NCBI GenBank assembly: GCA_964632795.1 | Contig: CAZWEZ010000005.1 | Span: forward strand, 5,513-69,512 | Reading direction: 5' to 3' | Length of the DNA stretch: 64,000 nucleotides | Origin: CAZWEZ01 sp964632795 | GTDB taxonomy: Bacteria > Pseudomonadota > Alphaproteobacteria > Rhodospirillales > 2-02-FULL-58-16 | Shown: positions 17,785 to 25,933 of the stretch, piece after piece | Numbering within the stretch: the first letter of the stretch is position 1 | How the letters are laid out: every line of letters starts with the position of its first letter | The notes under the pieces: model-generated | The model's input: the letters and a program-made list of their open reading frames with translations, nothing else | What the model was told of the DNA's origin: nothing | Database searches by the model: none | Translations under genes and position numbers: made by a program

Positions 17785-17955
17785 ATACCAGCGGCCAGAG
17801 ACACTGACCTGCGGGTATCCTTCGACACGCGAGCTTCGCTCGCTGCTCAGGATGAGGCATCTCTTTATTTTTCAACAAAAACCTCATCCTGAGCAGCCGC
17901 GCAAGCGGCGTGTCGAAGGATGGTCGGGGGAGTCAGTGATTATGGCCGCTGGTAT
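17785..17955. repeat. Nested palindromic intergenic repeat (171 bp)
   Basis: Outer ends ATACCAGCGGCC (17785-17796) and GGCCGCTGGTAT (17944-17955) are perfect inverted repeats. Nested inside is a long hairpin. ATCCTTCGACACGC (17817-17830) pairs with GCGTGTCGAAGGAT (17908-17921), and GCTGCTCAGGATGAGG (17842-17857) pairs with CCTCATCCTGAGCAGC (17882-17897), with an A/T-rich loop. The inner hairpin is a widespread alphaproteobacterial palindrome; the outer ends are related to the ATACCAAGG family seen elsewhere in this window. It could end transcription of flanking genes. Confidence 0.8.
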
Positions 17956-17997
17956 AATACCATTTCGTTTTCAATGGCCGAGCCGGGGGAAAACGGT

Positions 17998-18037
17998 GGC
18001 AAGGGGTCAAGACGGGGGGGTGTCTTGACCCCTTGCC
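17998..18037. terminator. Perfect 16 bp-stem hairpin downstream of gdhA
   Basis: GGCAAGGGGTCAAGAC (17998-18013) and GTCTTGACCCCTTGCC (18022-18037) form a perfect stem with a G-rich 8-base loop. It lies 61 bases past the gdhA stop on the minus strand and is followed there by ACCGTTTTCC, a weak T-run. It may be a transcription terminator or another repeat copy. Confidence 0.5.
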
Positions 18038-18098
18038 GACCCCCTCCCGCCCACGGGGGGCGGACGGTGGGGGGGGAAACCCGCGCCGTCCCGAGGCC

Positions 18099-19364
18099 TC
18101 AGGAGCGGCGGAAGAAGGCCCGCGAGCCGCGCGCCGTGATCGCCTCTCCGATACGTTGCAGGGCCAGCACGTAGGCCGCGGTCCGCATGTCGATCCCCTT
18201 CTCGTTCATCATGTTCCAGATCAGCGTCGCCTGGGGCTCGATGAACTTGTGCAACCTGGCATGAACTTCTTCCAGGGTCCAATTCCATCCGGCCCGGTTC
18301 TGGGCCCACTCGAAGTAGGAGACCGTGACCCCCCCGGCGTTGGCCAGGATGTCGGGAACGACCAGGATGCCCTTGGAATTGAGGATGTCGTCGGCCAGCG
18401 GGGTTATCGGGCCGTTGGCCAGTTCGAGAATCACCGGGGCCTTGATGTTGCCGGCGTTCTGGTCGGTGATCACGTTCTCCAGGGCGCCGGGGACCAGCAA
18501 CTCGCACTCCAGTTCCAACAGCTCGGCGTTGGAAATCTCCTTGGCCTTGCCCTTGGTCGGGGCGCCGGCGACCGTCTTTTTCTTTTTCTTGTATTCGAGG
18601 ACCTCGTAGGGGTTCATGCCGTCGGGATCGTAGATCCCCGACTTCGAATCCGAGACCGCGATGATCTTGAAGCCATCGTCATGCATCAGCCGGGCGCAAT
18701 GGTACGAGGCGTTGCCGAACCCCTGGAGCACCACCCGGGTCTTCTCCGGAGGCAGCTTGAGCTCCTCCTCGAGATGGCGGCAGATGTAATAGCCGCCGCG
18801 CGCGGTGGCATCGTCGCGGCCCAGCGAACCGCCGAGCACGATCGGCTTGCCGGTGATCACCGCCGGCGAGGAGTGACCGACCATGTTGGCGTACTCGTTG
18901 GCCATCCAGCCCATCACCGTGGCGTCGGTGTAGACGTCGGGCGCCGGGATGTCGCGGTCGGGGCCGATGAAGTGGGGCAGGGCGCGGACGTAGGCCCGGC
19001 TCAGCCGCTCCAACTCGGCGTGGGACAGCTTGCGCGGATCGACGGCGACGCCGCCCTTGGCGCCGCCGTAGGGCAGGTTGACGACGGCGCACTTGAAGGT
19101 CATCCAGAAGGCCAGCGAGATCACCTCGTCAAGGTTGACCTTGGGATGGAACCGGATGCCGCCCTTGGTCGGCCCCCGGGTGTCGTCGTAGCGGCAGCGA
19201 AAGGCGCTAAACGCGCGCAGCGACCCGTCATCCATGCGAACCATCAGGCTGGCGAGCAGGGTTTCCTGGGGGTTCTTGAGTTTCTCCATGACGTCGGGGT
19301 CGACGGGGATGTGCTTGGCGGCTTCGCGCAACCGCTTCCGGGCCTTTGAAAACAGTGTTGACAC
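18099..19364 (-). CDS. gdhA: Glutamate dehydrogenase (Glu/Leu/Phe/Val family)
   Basis: 421 aa, typical for the roughly 420-residue hexameric enzymes. The substrate domain shows GPTKGGIRFHP and the catalytic-lysine block NLPYGGAKGGVAVDP (about 96-110). The coenzyme domain has the VVLQGFGNASYHCARLMHD Rossmann loop near residue 205. The enzyme interconverts glutamate with 2-oxoglutarate and ammonia. A Lys-rich insert (EYKKKKKTVAGAPTKGKAK, about 252-270) is unusual and would lie in the coenzyme domain. It is divergent from phaR, separated by a 320-base control region. Confidence 0.93.
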   Translation of the reverse strand: MSTLFSKARKRLREAAKHIPVDPDVMEKLKNPQETLLASLMVRMDDGSLRAFSAFRCRYDDTRGPTKGGIRFHPKVNLDEVISLAFWMTFKCAVVNLPYGGAKGGVAVDPRKLSHAELERLSRAYVRALPHFIGPDRDIPAPDVYTDATVMGWMANEYANMVGHSSPAVITGKPIVLGGSLGRDDATARGGYYICRHLEEELKLPPEKTRVVLQGFGNASYHCARLMHDDGFKIIAVSDSKSGIYDPDGMNPYEVLEYKKKKKTVAGAPTKGKAKEISNAELLELECELLVPGALENVITDQNAGNIKAPVILELANGPITPLADDILNSKGILVVPDILANAGGVTVSYFEWAQNRAGWNWTLEEVHARLHKFIEPQATLIWNMMNEKGIDMRTAAYVLALQRIGEAITARGSRAFFRRS

Positions 19365-19686
19365 TTAGAAGACTCCTGCGTTGGGGGGCTTGATGTCGAC
19401 GGTCGAGTGTTTAGGCGAATGCAAAATAATTTCACGTGAGTAAAAATTATCCCGACCGGTGTGGGAAATCAACCGTTCAATTCGATCCGGCGCCCGGCGG
19501 AGAGCAAGAAATGATGATATCATGAAATCGGGAGGTTCCAACGGATGACCCGATCATGAGCCCGAAGACCTTCGTGGGGACGCCGATGAAGGTCGGCGAG
19601 CGGATTTTATTGCAATGCAACATTTTCCGGCCGGCGGTTTTGTGCTATCACTCGACGGAGACATCAAGCTCTCAGAGTCACCGACC
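19365..19686. promoter_or_regulatory. Divergent control region between gdhA and phaR
   Basis: AT-rich compared with the neighbours. It holds the odd palindrome TTGCA-A-TGCAA at 19610-19620, 67 bases ahead of phaR; PhaR regulators bind TGC-containing sites and often repress themselves, so this is a candidate PhaR site. ATGATATCAT at 19514-19523 is a perfect palindrome also found upstream of nifJ (31899-31908). TCACGTGA within an A/T-rich near-palindrome lies close to the gdhA side. These are sequence observations; binding is inferred. Confidence 0.4.
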
Positions 19687-20271
19687 ATGAGCGACGATCC
19701 GGACTCCGCAAAAAAGCCCCCGGTCACGATCAAGAAGTACGCCAACCGCCGCCTCTACAACACGGCGACCAGCAGCTACGTGACCCTCGACCACCTGGCG
19801 CGGATGGTCAAGGAGGGCACCGACTTCGTGGTCCACGACGCCAAGAGCAGCGAGGACATCACCCGCCAGGTGCTGACCCACATCATCGTCGAGGAGGAAT
19901 CGAAGGGCCACAACCTGCTGCCGATCGGTTTCCTCAGGCAACTGATCGGCCTCTACGGCGACAGCCTGCAGACCATCGTCCCCGGCTTCCTCGAACACAG
20001 CATGCGGACCTTCGCCACCAACCAGGAGCGGATGCGCCACGCCATGAACGACTCTCAGGGTGGGTTGTCGCCCTTGGCCCAGCTCGAGGAGATGGGCAAG
20101 CAGAACCTGGCCATGTTCGAGAGCGCGATGCACATGTTCTCGCCCTTCCCCGAGCCCGATCCCGAGCCCGAGCCCGCCGCCGCCGATGAACAGCTCGCGG
20201 ACCTGCGCCACAAGCTCGAGCGGATGCAGCGACAACTGGACCGGCTGACCGGAAACGGCGGCCGATCCTGA
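19687..20271 (+). CDS. phaR: Polyhydroxyalkanoate synthesis repressor PhaR
   Basis: 194 aa from the ATG at 19687; an in-frame extension to 19615 runs through the likely promoter. The N-terminal DNA-binding domain is unmistakable (TIKKYANRRLYNTATSSYVT, about 14-33; then LDHLARMVKEGTDFVVHDAK). The accumulation-regulator region follows (ITRQVLTHIIVEEESKGHN, LPIGFLRQLIGLYGDSLQ). A Pro/Glu linker precedes a short C-terminal coiled coil (LRHKLERMQRQLDRL). It represses phasin and PHB genes, and itself, until PHB granules titrate it. No other pha genes are in the window. Confidence 0.92.
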   Translation: MSDDPDSAKKPPVTIKKYANRRLYNTATSSYVTLDHLARMVKEGTDFVVHDAKSSEDITRQVLTHIIVEEESKGHNLLPIGFLRQLIGLYGDSLQTIVPGFLEHSMRTFATNQERMRHAMNDSQGGLSPLAQLEEMGKQNLAMFESAMHMFSPFPEPDPEPEPAAADEQLADLRHKLERMQRQLDRLTGNGGRS

Positions 20272-20578
20272 TTTCGGGACAACTCGAACGCCAAGTCGCG
20301 CATCTCGCGGCGTCGCCGGGGCTGCATCTCATGGGCCGAGTATGCTACGTCCACTGTCGGAGGAAGGCCGAACTTGGGGCGCTGGCAGCGACAACGACCG
20401 GGATCGACCCGAGGCAGTCTTTTGGGGCCATCAATGGGTTTCGGCTACTTTCGGCCACGTCCTGCCATTCTTACTGCCGGTTCCATTCGCCGGGAACCGG
20501 ACACTGATCCGTGGTAGACTGATCCGCAATAGCCCTTCTGGTAACAGAAGCCGCATTCTTGCTGGCGAGGGAGAAACG
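20272..20578. other. Intergenic region at the edge of a lower-GC amidase segment
   Basis: About 300 bases between phaR and the amidase start. A frame opening at 20342 runs into the amidase, but it has no family resemblance and the ribosome site lies at 20568. Composition drops in GC toward the amidase. GGTTTCGGCTACTTTCGGCC near 20440 faintly resembles the degenerate CGGCTT-type repeats near 44.3 and 51.2 kb. Confidence 0.4.
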
Positions 20579-22009
20579 ATGGCGGCGGATGAACTCGCAT
20601 ATCTCGATGCTACATCATTGGCCGAACTCGTAAGACGTCGAGAAGTCAAGCCGATTGAACTGGTGGAGTCGGCCATTGAACGTGTAGAGCGTCTTAATGG
20701 GGTGCTGAACGCGGTGATAACACCCATGTTCGAGCTTGCGCGTGAAGCGGCGGCAGACCGAGACAACGATGGGCCATTCAATGGTGTTCCATTTCTGCTG
20801 AAGGATTTAGTAGCCGAATACGCCGGTGTTCGATTCTCGGAAGGCTCCGCCTATTTGGCGGATTTCACACCCAAGCAAGATAGTGAGTTAGTCATTCGGC
20901 TCAAGAATTCCGGTTTGATCATAATCGGCAAATCCAACACATGTGAGTTTGGTCTCCTGAATACGACGGAGCCGAGTTTCTTCGGCCCGACGAGAAATCC
21001 TTGGGACGTGGAGCGAACGCCTGGAGGGTCGAGCGGTGGCTCGGCTGCTGCCGTGGCTGCCGGTCTGGTACCCATGGCCCATGGCAATGACGGAGGCGGG
21101 TCGATTCGGATACCCGCGTCTTGCTGTGGCGTTTTCGGTCTGAAACCCTCACGAGGGCGAAATCCACTCGGGCCATTGTTCGGAGACGCCTTGAGCGGGC
21201 TGGTTGCAGAACACGCTTTAACTCGGTCTGTACGGGACAGCGCAGCACTTCTAGATGCGACAAGTGGACCAGATTTGGGTGATCCATACTGGGCACCGAC
21301 ACCCTCGCGTCCTTTTCTTCACGAGGTCAACACCGCTCCAGGGAACTTGCTGATCGCCTACACGACAAAAGCTCCGGGGGGAGCGAAGGTTGCGCCGGAA
21401 TGCATCGAAGCTGCCACTGACGCGGCAAAATTGTGCGAGGAGCTAGGCCACACCGTTGAAATCTCAGACACGGCCCTGAATCATGACATCCCGAATGATG
21501 CGCTCGATGTCCTCTGGTGCGGTTATGCAGCGTGGGTCGCCGAGCATTGGAATAGGAGAACGGGCCGACCACCAACATCAGAGAATGTAGAACCACTTAC
21601 GTGGACGCTTATGGAGAAGGGGCGCCAATACAGCGCGGGCGACTACTTGCAGGCCGTCGAGGATCTTCAGAGATTTGCCCGTGAGGCGGCACAACGGTTC
21701 GATCCCTACGACATGGTGCTCCGTCCGACATTGGCCGAACCGCCCATCCCCCTGGGAAGCATGGAGTGCACGCCCGATGAACCGCTACGCGGTTGGATTC
21801 GCGCGGACGATTTTGCCCCCTTTTCGAGTATCGAGAACATCACGGGCCAACCGGCAATGTCCGTACCTCTTTATTGGAGCAATGAAGGCTTGCCCATCGG
21901 AAGTCAGTTCAGTGCGAAATATGGCGATGAGGCTACGCTGTTTCGCCTCGCTGGTCAGCTCGAAGAAGCAAGACCGTGGATACATCGACGTCCTCCAGTA
22001 ACTGCGTAA
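20579..22009 (+). CDS. Amidase signature-family hydrolase
   Basis: 476 aa from ATG at 20579, which follows GAGGGAG by 5 nt. The amidase signature is present: the catalytic Lys in PFLLKDLVAEY (about residue 78), the Gly/Ser-rich GGSSGGSAAAVAAGL (about 153-167) and the nucleophile region NDGGGSIRIPASCCGVFGLK. This gives the Ser-cisSer-Lys triad. The family hydrolyses diverse C-N amide bonds; the substrate is unknown. The gene is visibly less GC-rich and uses more A/T-ending codons than its neighbours, suggesting acquisition. It is not closely similar to the second amidase at 35.4 kb. Confidence 0.85.
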   Translation: MAADELAYLDATSLAELVRRREVKPIELVESAIERVERLNGVLNAVITPMFELAREAAADRDNDGPFNGVPFLLKDLVAEYAGVRFSEGSAYLADFTPKQDSELVIRLKNSGLIIIGKSNTCEFGLLNTTEPSFFGPTRNPWDVERTPGGSSGGSAAAVAAGLVPMAHGNDGGGSIRIPASCCGVFGLKPSRGRNPLGPLFGDALSGLVAEHALTRSVRDSAALLDATSGPDLGDPYWAPTPSRPFLHEVNTAPGNLLIAYTTKAPGGAKVAPECIEAATDAAKLCEELGHTVEISDTALNHDIPNDALDVLWCGYAAWVAEHWNRRTGRPPTSENVEPLTWTLMEKGRQYSAGDYLQAVEDLQRFAREAAQRFDPYDMVLRPTLAEPPIPLGSMECTPDEPLRGWIRADDFAPFSSIENITGQPAMSVPLYWSNEGLPIGSQFSAKYGDEATLFRLAGQLEEARPWIHRRPPVTA

Positions 22010-22103
22010 AAGGCCGCCTCTGGCTAATCCCGGTCCTGACACTCCCTCTGGCCAAACGTCGGTTCCCGAGGGGTATGCTGACATTACACGTTGGTGGCCC
22101 GTT

Positions 22104-22130
22104 ATGTCCGCTTCGCTCACGCGCGGACAT
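22104..22130. terminator. Hairpin between convergent amidase and SUMF1 genes
   Basis: ATGTCCGC (22104-22111) pairs with GCGGACAT (22123-22130) around an 11-base loop. It sits between two convergent genes, the usual place for a bidirectional terminator, but no clear T-run follows. Confidence 0.35.
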
Positions 22131-22186
22131 CCCCAAGCAAAGCCATGACCCGACCGGAAGGCTTCGGTTGAGACCTCGCCCCCCTT

Positions 22187-22993
22187 TCAGGGCAGGTCGC
22201 GGAGCACGCGCAGGCCGATGCCGTAGCTTCTGACCCGGGCGTCGATCTTGAAGCGCCAGGCGGAGCGGACGTTCTTGGAGAAATAGTACCACGAGCCGCT
22301 GCGCGTGAGGCGCAGCGCGCAGTCGCCCTCCAGCCGCGCCGAGCCGTCGGTCGGGGCGTCGACGTGGTTGGGGTTCCAGCAGTCCTCGGTCCATTCCCAG
22401 ATGTTGCCGTGCATGTCGTAGAGGCCGAACGGGTTGGCCTCGAACGAGCCCACCGGGGCCGAGCCCTTCTTGCTCCATTTGCTGCCGCAGTCGCGGCAGT
22501 TGGCGCGGTTCACCCCCACCTCGTCGCCCCACCAGTAGGCGGTGGTGGTGCCGGCCCGCGCCGCGTACTCCCATTCGGCCTCGCTGGGCAGGCGGTAGGG
22601 CTGGCCGGTCTCGGCGCCGAGCCAGGCGGCGTAGTCCCTGGCTTCCCGCCAGTCGATGTTGATCACCGGCCGCCGCCCGCGGCCCCAGGTGTGATCGTCG
22701 GGCATCCGGGCGCAGCCCCCGCCATCGACGCAGGCCTGCCATTCGTCGAAGGTGACCTCGTACCTGCCGATGGCGAAGGGCTTGGCGATGGCCACCCGGT
22801 GGGCCGGGCGTTCGTACTTGTGGCGGCCGTCGCTGCCCATGACGTAGCTCCCGGCGGGCACCACCACCATTTCCGGGCACCGGGGACAGTCCCGGAACGC
22901 CTCTCCGGGCCGCGGCTCGCCGCCCCGGGCGGGGGCGGCGGAAAGGACGAGGAGGAACCCCAGGGCGAAACCGCGTATCCATCGAGCGTTCAT
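22187..22993 (-). CDS. SUMF1/formylglycine-generating-enzyme-like protein (NirV-like), secreted
   Basis: 268 aa from ATG at 22993; a much longer open frame upstream overlaps nnrS and is spurious. A signal peptide covers residues 1-24 (GFALGFLLVLSAAPARGG). The SUMF1 domain follows: MVVVPAGSYVMGSDGR, IGRYEVTFDEWQACVDGG, YRLPSEAEWEYAARAGTT, FGLYDMHGNIWEWTEDCW and GSWYYFSK. The C-terminal region (FKIDARVRSYGIGLRVLRD) has no Cys pair like that of true formylglycine-generating enzymes, so that reaction is unlikely. NirV, an accessory protein of copper nitrite reductase operons, belongs to this family. The divergent nnrS and FNR-type box make a NirV-like role plausible. Confidence 0.78.
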   Translation of the reverse strand: MNARWIRGFALGFLLVLSAAPARGGEPRPGEAFRDCPRCPEMVVVPAGSYVMGSDGRHKYERPAHRVAIAKPFAIGRYEVTFDEWQACVDGGGCARMPDDHTWGRGRRPVINIDWREARDYAAWLGAETGQPYRLPSEAEWEYAARAGTTTAYWWGDEVGVNRANCRDCGSKWSKKGSAPVGSFEANPFGLYDMHGNIWEWTEDCWNPNHVDAPTDGSARLEGDCALRLTRSGSWYYFSKNVRSAWRFKIDARVRSYGIGLRVLRDLP

Positions 22994-23053
22994 GGTCCAA
23001 AGACAGGTAGCTACCACGGCCCGATCCGTCAAGCGTCCCGGATAGCCTGGGGA

Positions 23054-23095
23054 TTGACCCCCATCAAGACACGGCGCCCGGACAACTGCTAATAT
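23054..23095 (+). promoter_or_regulatory. FNR/NNR-type box and -10 element of nnrS
   Basis: TTGAC-CCCC-ATCAA at 23054-23067 matches the FNR-type consensus TTGAY-N4-RTCAA. TAATAT at 23090-23095 is a good -10 box. The box centre is about 41.5 bases before the expected transcript start, the spacing of class II FNR-activated promoters. It lies 74-87 bases ahead of nnrS and could also affect the divergent SUMF1 gene. The Crp/Fnr gene at 24328-25023 has an ExxSR recognition helix suited to this site. Confidence 0.65.
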
Positions 23096-23140
23096 CCCGT
23101 TCCGAACTTTCCGCCGACTCCTGCCGGAGCGCCGATTCGG

Positions 23141-24316
23141 ATGCCCCAACCGATCACCATCCTGGCCTATGGTTTCCGCCCCTTCTTCCTCCTCGCGGGC
23201 CTCTACGGGGTGTTGTCCATGGCCTTCTGGCTGTTGGTCCTCGCGGGCGGGCCGGACGTTTCGCCGACCATCGCGCCGCAGCTCTGGCACGGCCACGAGA
23301 TGCTGTTCGGCTTCGCCGCCGCGGCGGTCAGCGGTTTTCTGTTGACGTCGGTCCCCAGTTGGACCAACTCGCCCCCGGCAACCGGCCCCTGGCTGGCCCT
23401 GCCGGTGGTCCTGTGGATTGCCGGGCGGGCCGCCATGTGGCTGGCCGGTGTGCTTCCCCCGGTGGTGACGGCTGTCGCCGATTTGTCCCTGATCCCGGTC
23501 CTGTTCCTGATGGTGGGGCCCCGGATCCTGGGCTGCGGACAGCGCCGGAACTACATCTTCCTGGTCCTTCTGGGGGTGCTGTTCGCGGCCAACCTGCTGT
23601 TCCACCTGGAGGCCCTGGGGGTGAGCGGGGATACGGCGCGCGGCGGTCTCAAGCTGGCGGTCTACGGCTACATCCTGATGCTGTCGGTGGTCGCCGGACG
23701 GATCATACCCTTCTTCACCGCCAACGCCCTCAAGGGACAGGGCGAGGACGTCGAGATCCGCCCCAACCCGGTCCTCGAAATCCTGGCCCTGGTGGTGATG
23801 GCCGCCTACATGGCCAGCGACCTGGCCGAGGTCGCCGAATCGATCCGTGGCGGGCTGGCCTTCGCCACCCTGCCGATCCTGCTGCTGCGGATGGCCAATT
23901 GGCGAACCGCGAAGACGCTGGGCATCCCGATCCTGTGGATCATCCACCTCGGCTACCTGTGGCTGCCGGTGGGGTTCGCCAGCCTCGGGGCGGCCCACCT
24001 GGGCGCCGCCGTGCCCATCACCATGGGACTTCACGCGCTGACCACCGGCGCCGTCGGGACCATCGTCATGGCGGTGATGACGCGCGCCGGGCTGGGCCAT
24101 ACCGGGCGCCCGCTGGTGGTCCCGTGGCCGATCGTCGCGGCCTATCTGCTGGTCACCCTGGCCGCCCTGTTCCGCACCGCAGCACCGTTGAGCGATGCCG
24201 GCTACGACATCCTGATCATCGCCGCCGGCGGCGCGTGGTCGGCGGCCTATGGGGTGTTCACGGTGGTCTACTGGCCGCTCCTGACCCGTCCGCGCATCGA
24301 CGGCAAGCCCGGTTGA
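23141..24316 (+). CDS. nnrS: NnrS family haem-copper membrane protein
   Basis: 391 aa with about twelve membrane helices. Family features are AYGFRPFFLLAGLYGVLSMA at the N-terminus, QLWHGHEMLFGFAAAAVSGF with the conserved HGHE motif (about 49-52), GRIIPFFTANAL near 188 and the C-terminal GLHALTTGAVGTIVMAVM block. NnrS binds haem and copper and protects against nitrosative stress in denitrifiers; its expression typically depends on FNR-like NO regulators. An FNR-type box upstream agrees. The gene's stop codon runs directly into an ATACCAAGG repeat (24316-24324). Confidence 0.9.
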   Translation: MPQPITILAYGFRPFFLLAGLYGVLSMAFWLLVLAGGPDVSPTIAPQLWHGHEMLFGFAAAAVSGFLLTSVPSWTNSPPATGPWLALPVVLWIAGRAAMWLAGVLPPVVTAVADLSLIPVLFLMVGPRILGCGQRRNYIFLVLLGVLFAANLLFHLEALGVSGDTARGGLKLAVYGYILMLSVVAGRIIPFFTANALKGQGEDVEIRPNPVLEILALVVMAAYMASDLAEVAESIRGGLAFATLPILLLRMANWRTAKTLGIPILWIIHLGYLWLPVGFASLGAAHLGAAVPITMGLHALTTGAVGTIVMAVMTRAGLGHTGRPLVVPWPIVAAYLLVTLAALFRTAAPLSDAGYDILIIAAGGAWSAAYGVFTVVYWPLLTRPRIDGKPG

Positions 24317-24324
24317 TACCAAGG
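24316..24324 (+). repeat. ATACCAAGG repeat end at nnrS stop
   Basis: The repeat core begins with the last A of the nnrS TGA. The same core marks 5392, 27772, 28098 (inverted), 52134 and 63946. Only about ten bases match here, so this is a short or decayed copy lying between two convergent genes. Confidence 0.5.
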
Positions 24325-24327
24325 GCG

Positions 24328-25023
24328 CTAACCGGCGTCGTTGCCCAGGCAGTAGCGTTGCAGGTCGGCGATGTCGTGGAGTTCGACCTGGTGGCCGTGG
24401 GTGGAGACGCCGTATTTCCTGAGCTTGGCCAGGGCCCGCGAAAGGCTTTCCGGTTTCATCCCCAGGCGGGCGGCGACCAGGGTCTTGTCGTAGGGGAGCC
24501 GGACCACCGCCTTGCCGTCCTTGGCGCCGCTGAGCTCGAGCAGGAACTCGCCCAGGCGCTGGGGCGTCGAGCGGGCCTGCAACTGTTCGATATGCAGGAC
24601 CAGCCCCCGGAGCCTGAGCGACAGCGAGCCTATCATCTTGAGGCACAGATCGCCGTCCCGGCGCAGCAGGGAGAGGAACGCCGCCGCCGGGATCTCCAGC
24701 AACCGGGCGTCTTCCACCACCTCGGCGCTGGCCGGGAAGTCCTTGCCCAGGAAGATCGCCGCCTCGGCCACGGTCTCCCCGGGCTTGAGGATGGCGATCA
24801 CCGTCTGCTCGCCCTCGGCGGTGTCGCGGAATATCTTCAGCCAGCCCGCGAGCAGCAGGTAGAAGCGGTCGGCGGGCTCGCCGCGCACGAACAGCAGCTT
24901 GCCCCGGGGGCATTCGATGACCCGCGCCTCGGCGAACAGGCTGCCCAGGACGTCCTCGGCCAGACCCGCGAACATCGGCGCGTTGCGGACGACCTTCAAG
25001 TCCTTGGCGTCGAACGACTTCAT
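24328..25023 (-). CDS. Crp/Fnr-family transcriptional regulator (Dnr-like)
   Basis: 231 aa from ATG at 25023. An N-terminal cyclic-nucleotide-binding-like beta-roll (residues about 20-130: RGKLLFVRGEPADRFYLLLA, IAILKPGETVAEAAIFLG) precedes a long dimer helix and a winged helix-turn-helix. The recognition helix ARLGMKPESLSRALAKLRKY has the E-S-R pattern of regulators reading TTGAT/C half-sites. No cluster of N-terminal cysteines is seen, so it is not an oxygen-sensing 4Fe-4S FNR; NO sensing as in DNR/NNR is more likely. It lies downstream of korAB and convergent with nnrS, whose promoter carries a matching box. Confidence 0.85.
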   Translation of the reverse strand: MKSFDAKDLKVVRNAPMFAGLAEDVLGSLFAEARVIECPRGKLLFVRGEPADRFYLLLAGWLKIFRDTAEGEQTVIAILKPGETVAEAAIFLGKDFPASAEVVEDARLLEIPAAAFLSLLRRDGDLCLKMIGSLSLRLRGLVLHIEQLQARSTPQRLGEFLLELSGAKDGKAVVRLPYDKTLVAARLGMKPESLSRALAKLRKYGVSTHGHQVELHDIADLQRYCLGNDAG

Positions 25024-25088
25024 GGAACCGCGTACCGCCGGGGCATTTCCAGTTGGGCTTCGCGGGACATCATAGACCCTCGAGCGTC

Positions 25089-25928
25089 CTACAAGGAGAA
25101 TTGCATCTCGATGTCGGCCAGGCCGGCCTTGGCTCCCTGGGGCACGTGGTAGGGCGGACGCTGGCCCAGATAGAGGATGCCCAGGTTGAACCCGTCGTCG
25201 CCCATCAGGCGCTTGCCGGCCCGCTCCGGGTCGCTGGTCGGTTCGACCGGCGCCTTGCGGACGGCGTTCTTCCAATCGCGCTGTTCGGGGCGGTAGGTCA
25301 CGCACGGGGTCAGAATCTGGATGAACGAGAAACCGGGATGGCGGACCGCATCGACGATCAGCTTGGCGACGCCGTTGGGATCGCCGGAGAAGCCGCGGGC
25401 GATGAAGTTGGCGCCCGCCGCCAGGGCCACGCCCAGGGGCTGGAACGGATTGATCCCGGTGCCGTGCGGGGTCAGCTTGCTGCCTTCCCACTCGGGCGCG
25501 GTGGTCGGCGAGGCCTGGCCCTTGGTCATCCCGTAGACCTGGTTGTCCATGACGATGTAGGTCAGGTCGACGTTGCGCCGGCAGGCGTGGAGGAAGTGGT
25601 TGCCGCCGATCGAGAAGCCGTCGCCGTCGCCCCCCGTGACCAGCACCGTCAGTTCGGGCCGGGCCAGCTTGAGGCCGGCGGCCAGGGCCAGCGAACGGCC
25701 GTGGACGCCGTGGAACCCGTAGACGTTGGTGTAGGCGGGGATGCGCGACGAACAGCCGATCCCCGAGATCACCGCCGCCTCCTCGCGGCCGATACCCAGC
25801 ACCGACAACGCCTTGGTGATCGAGGACAGGACCGAGAAATCGCCGCATCCGGGACACCAGATGGGCTTGTATTCGGACTTGAAGTCCTTGGCGGTGAGGG
25901 ATTGGGTTTGCGGTGAGGCTTTTTCCAT
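25089..25928 (-). CDS. korB: 2-oxoacid:ferredoxin oxidoreductase beta subunit (2-oxoglutarate type)
   Basis: 279 aa. The N-terminal PIWCPGCGDFSVLSSITKAL and GIGCSSRIPAYTNVYGFHG motifs are typical of KorB. The thiamine diphosphate/Mg site is VTGGDGDGFSIGGNHFLHA (about 97-115) with MDNQVYGMTKGQASPT after it. With KorA it converts a 2-oxoacid plus CoA to acyl-CoA, CO2 and reduced ferredoxin. The start lies 5 bases after the korA stop, a clear operon. The 2-oxoglutarate preference is from overall resemblance, not from a single residue. Confidence 0.88.
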   Translation of the reverse strand: MEKASPQTQSLTAKDFKSEYKPIWCPGCGDFSVLSSITKALSVLGIGREEAAVISGIGCSSRIPAYTNVYGFHGVHGRSLALAAGLKLARPELTVLVTGGDGDGFSIGGNHFLHACRRNVDLTYIVMDNQVYGMTKGQASPTTAPEWEGSKLTPHGTGINPFQPLGVALAAGANFIARGFSGDPNGVAKLIVDAVRHPGFSFIQILTPCVTYRPEQRDWKNAVRKAPVEPTSDPERAGKRLMGDDGFNLGILYLGQRPPYHVPQGAKAGLADIEMQFSL

Positions 25929-25933
25929 CCGAT

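Noticed and set aside
22994..24913. N-terminal extension of the SUMF1 gene to 24913
   Set aside because: It runs antisense through nnrS and lacks homologous sequence; ATG at 22993 begins a proper signal peptide.
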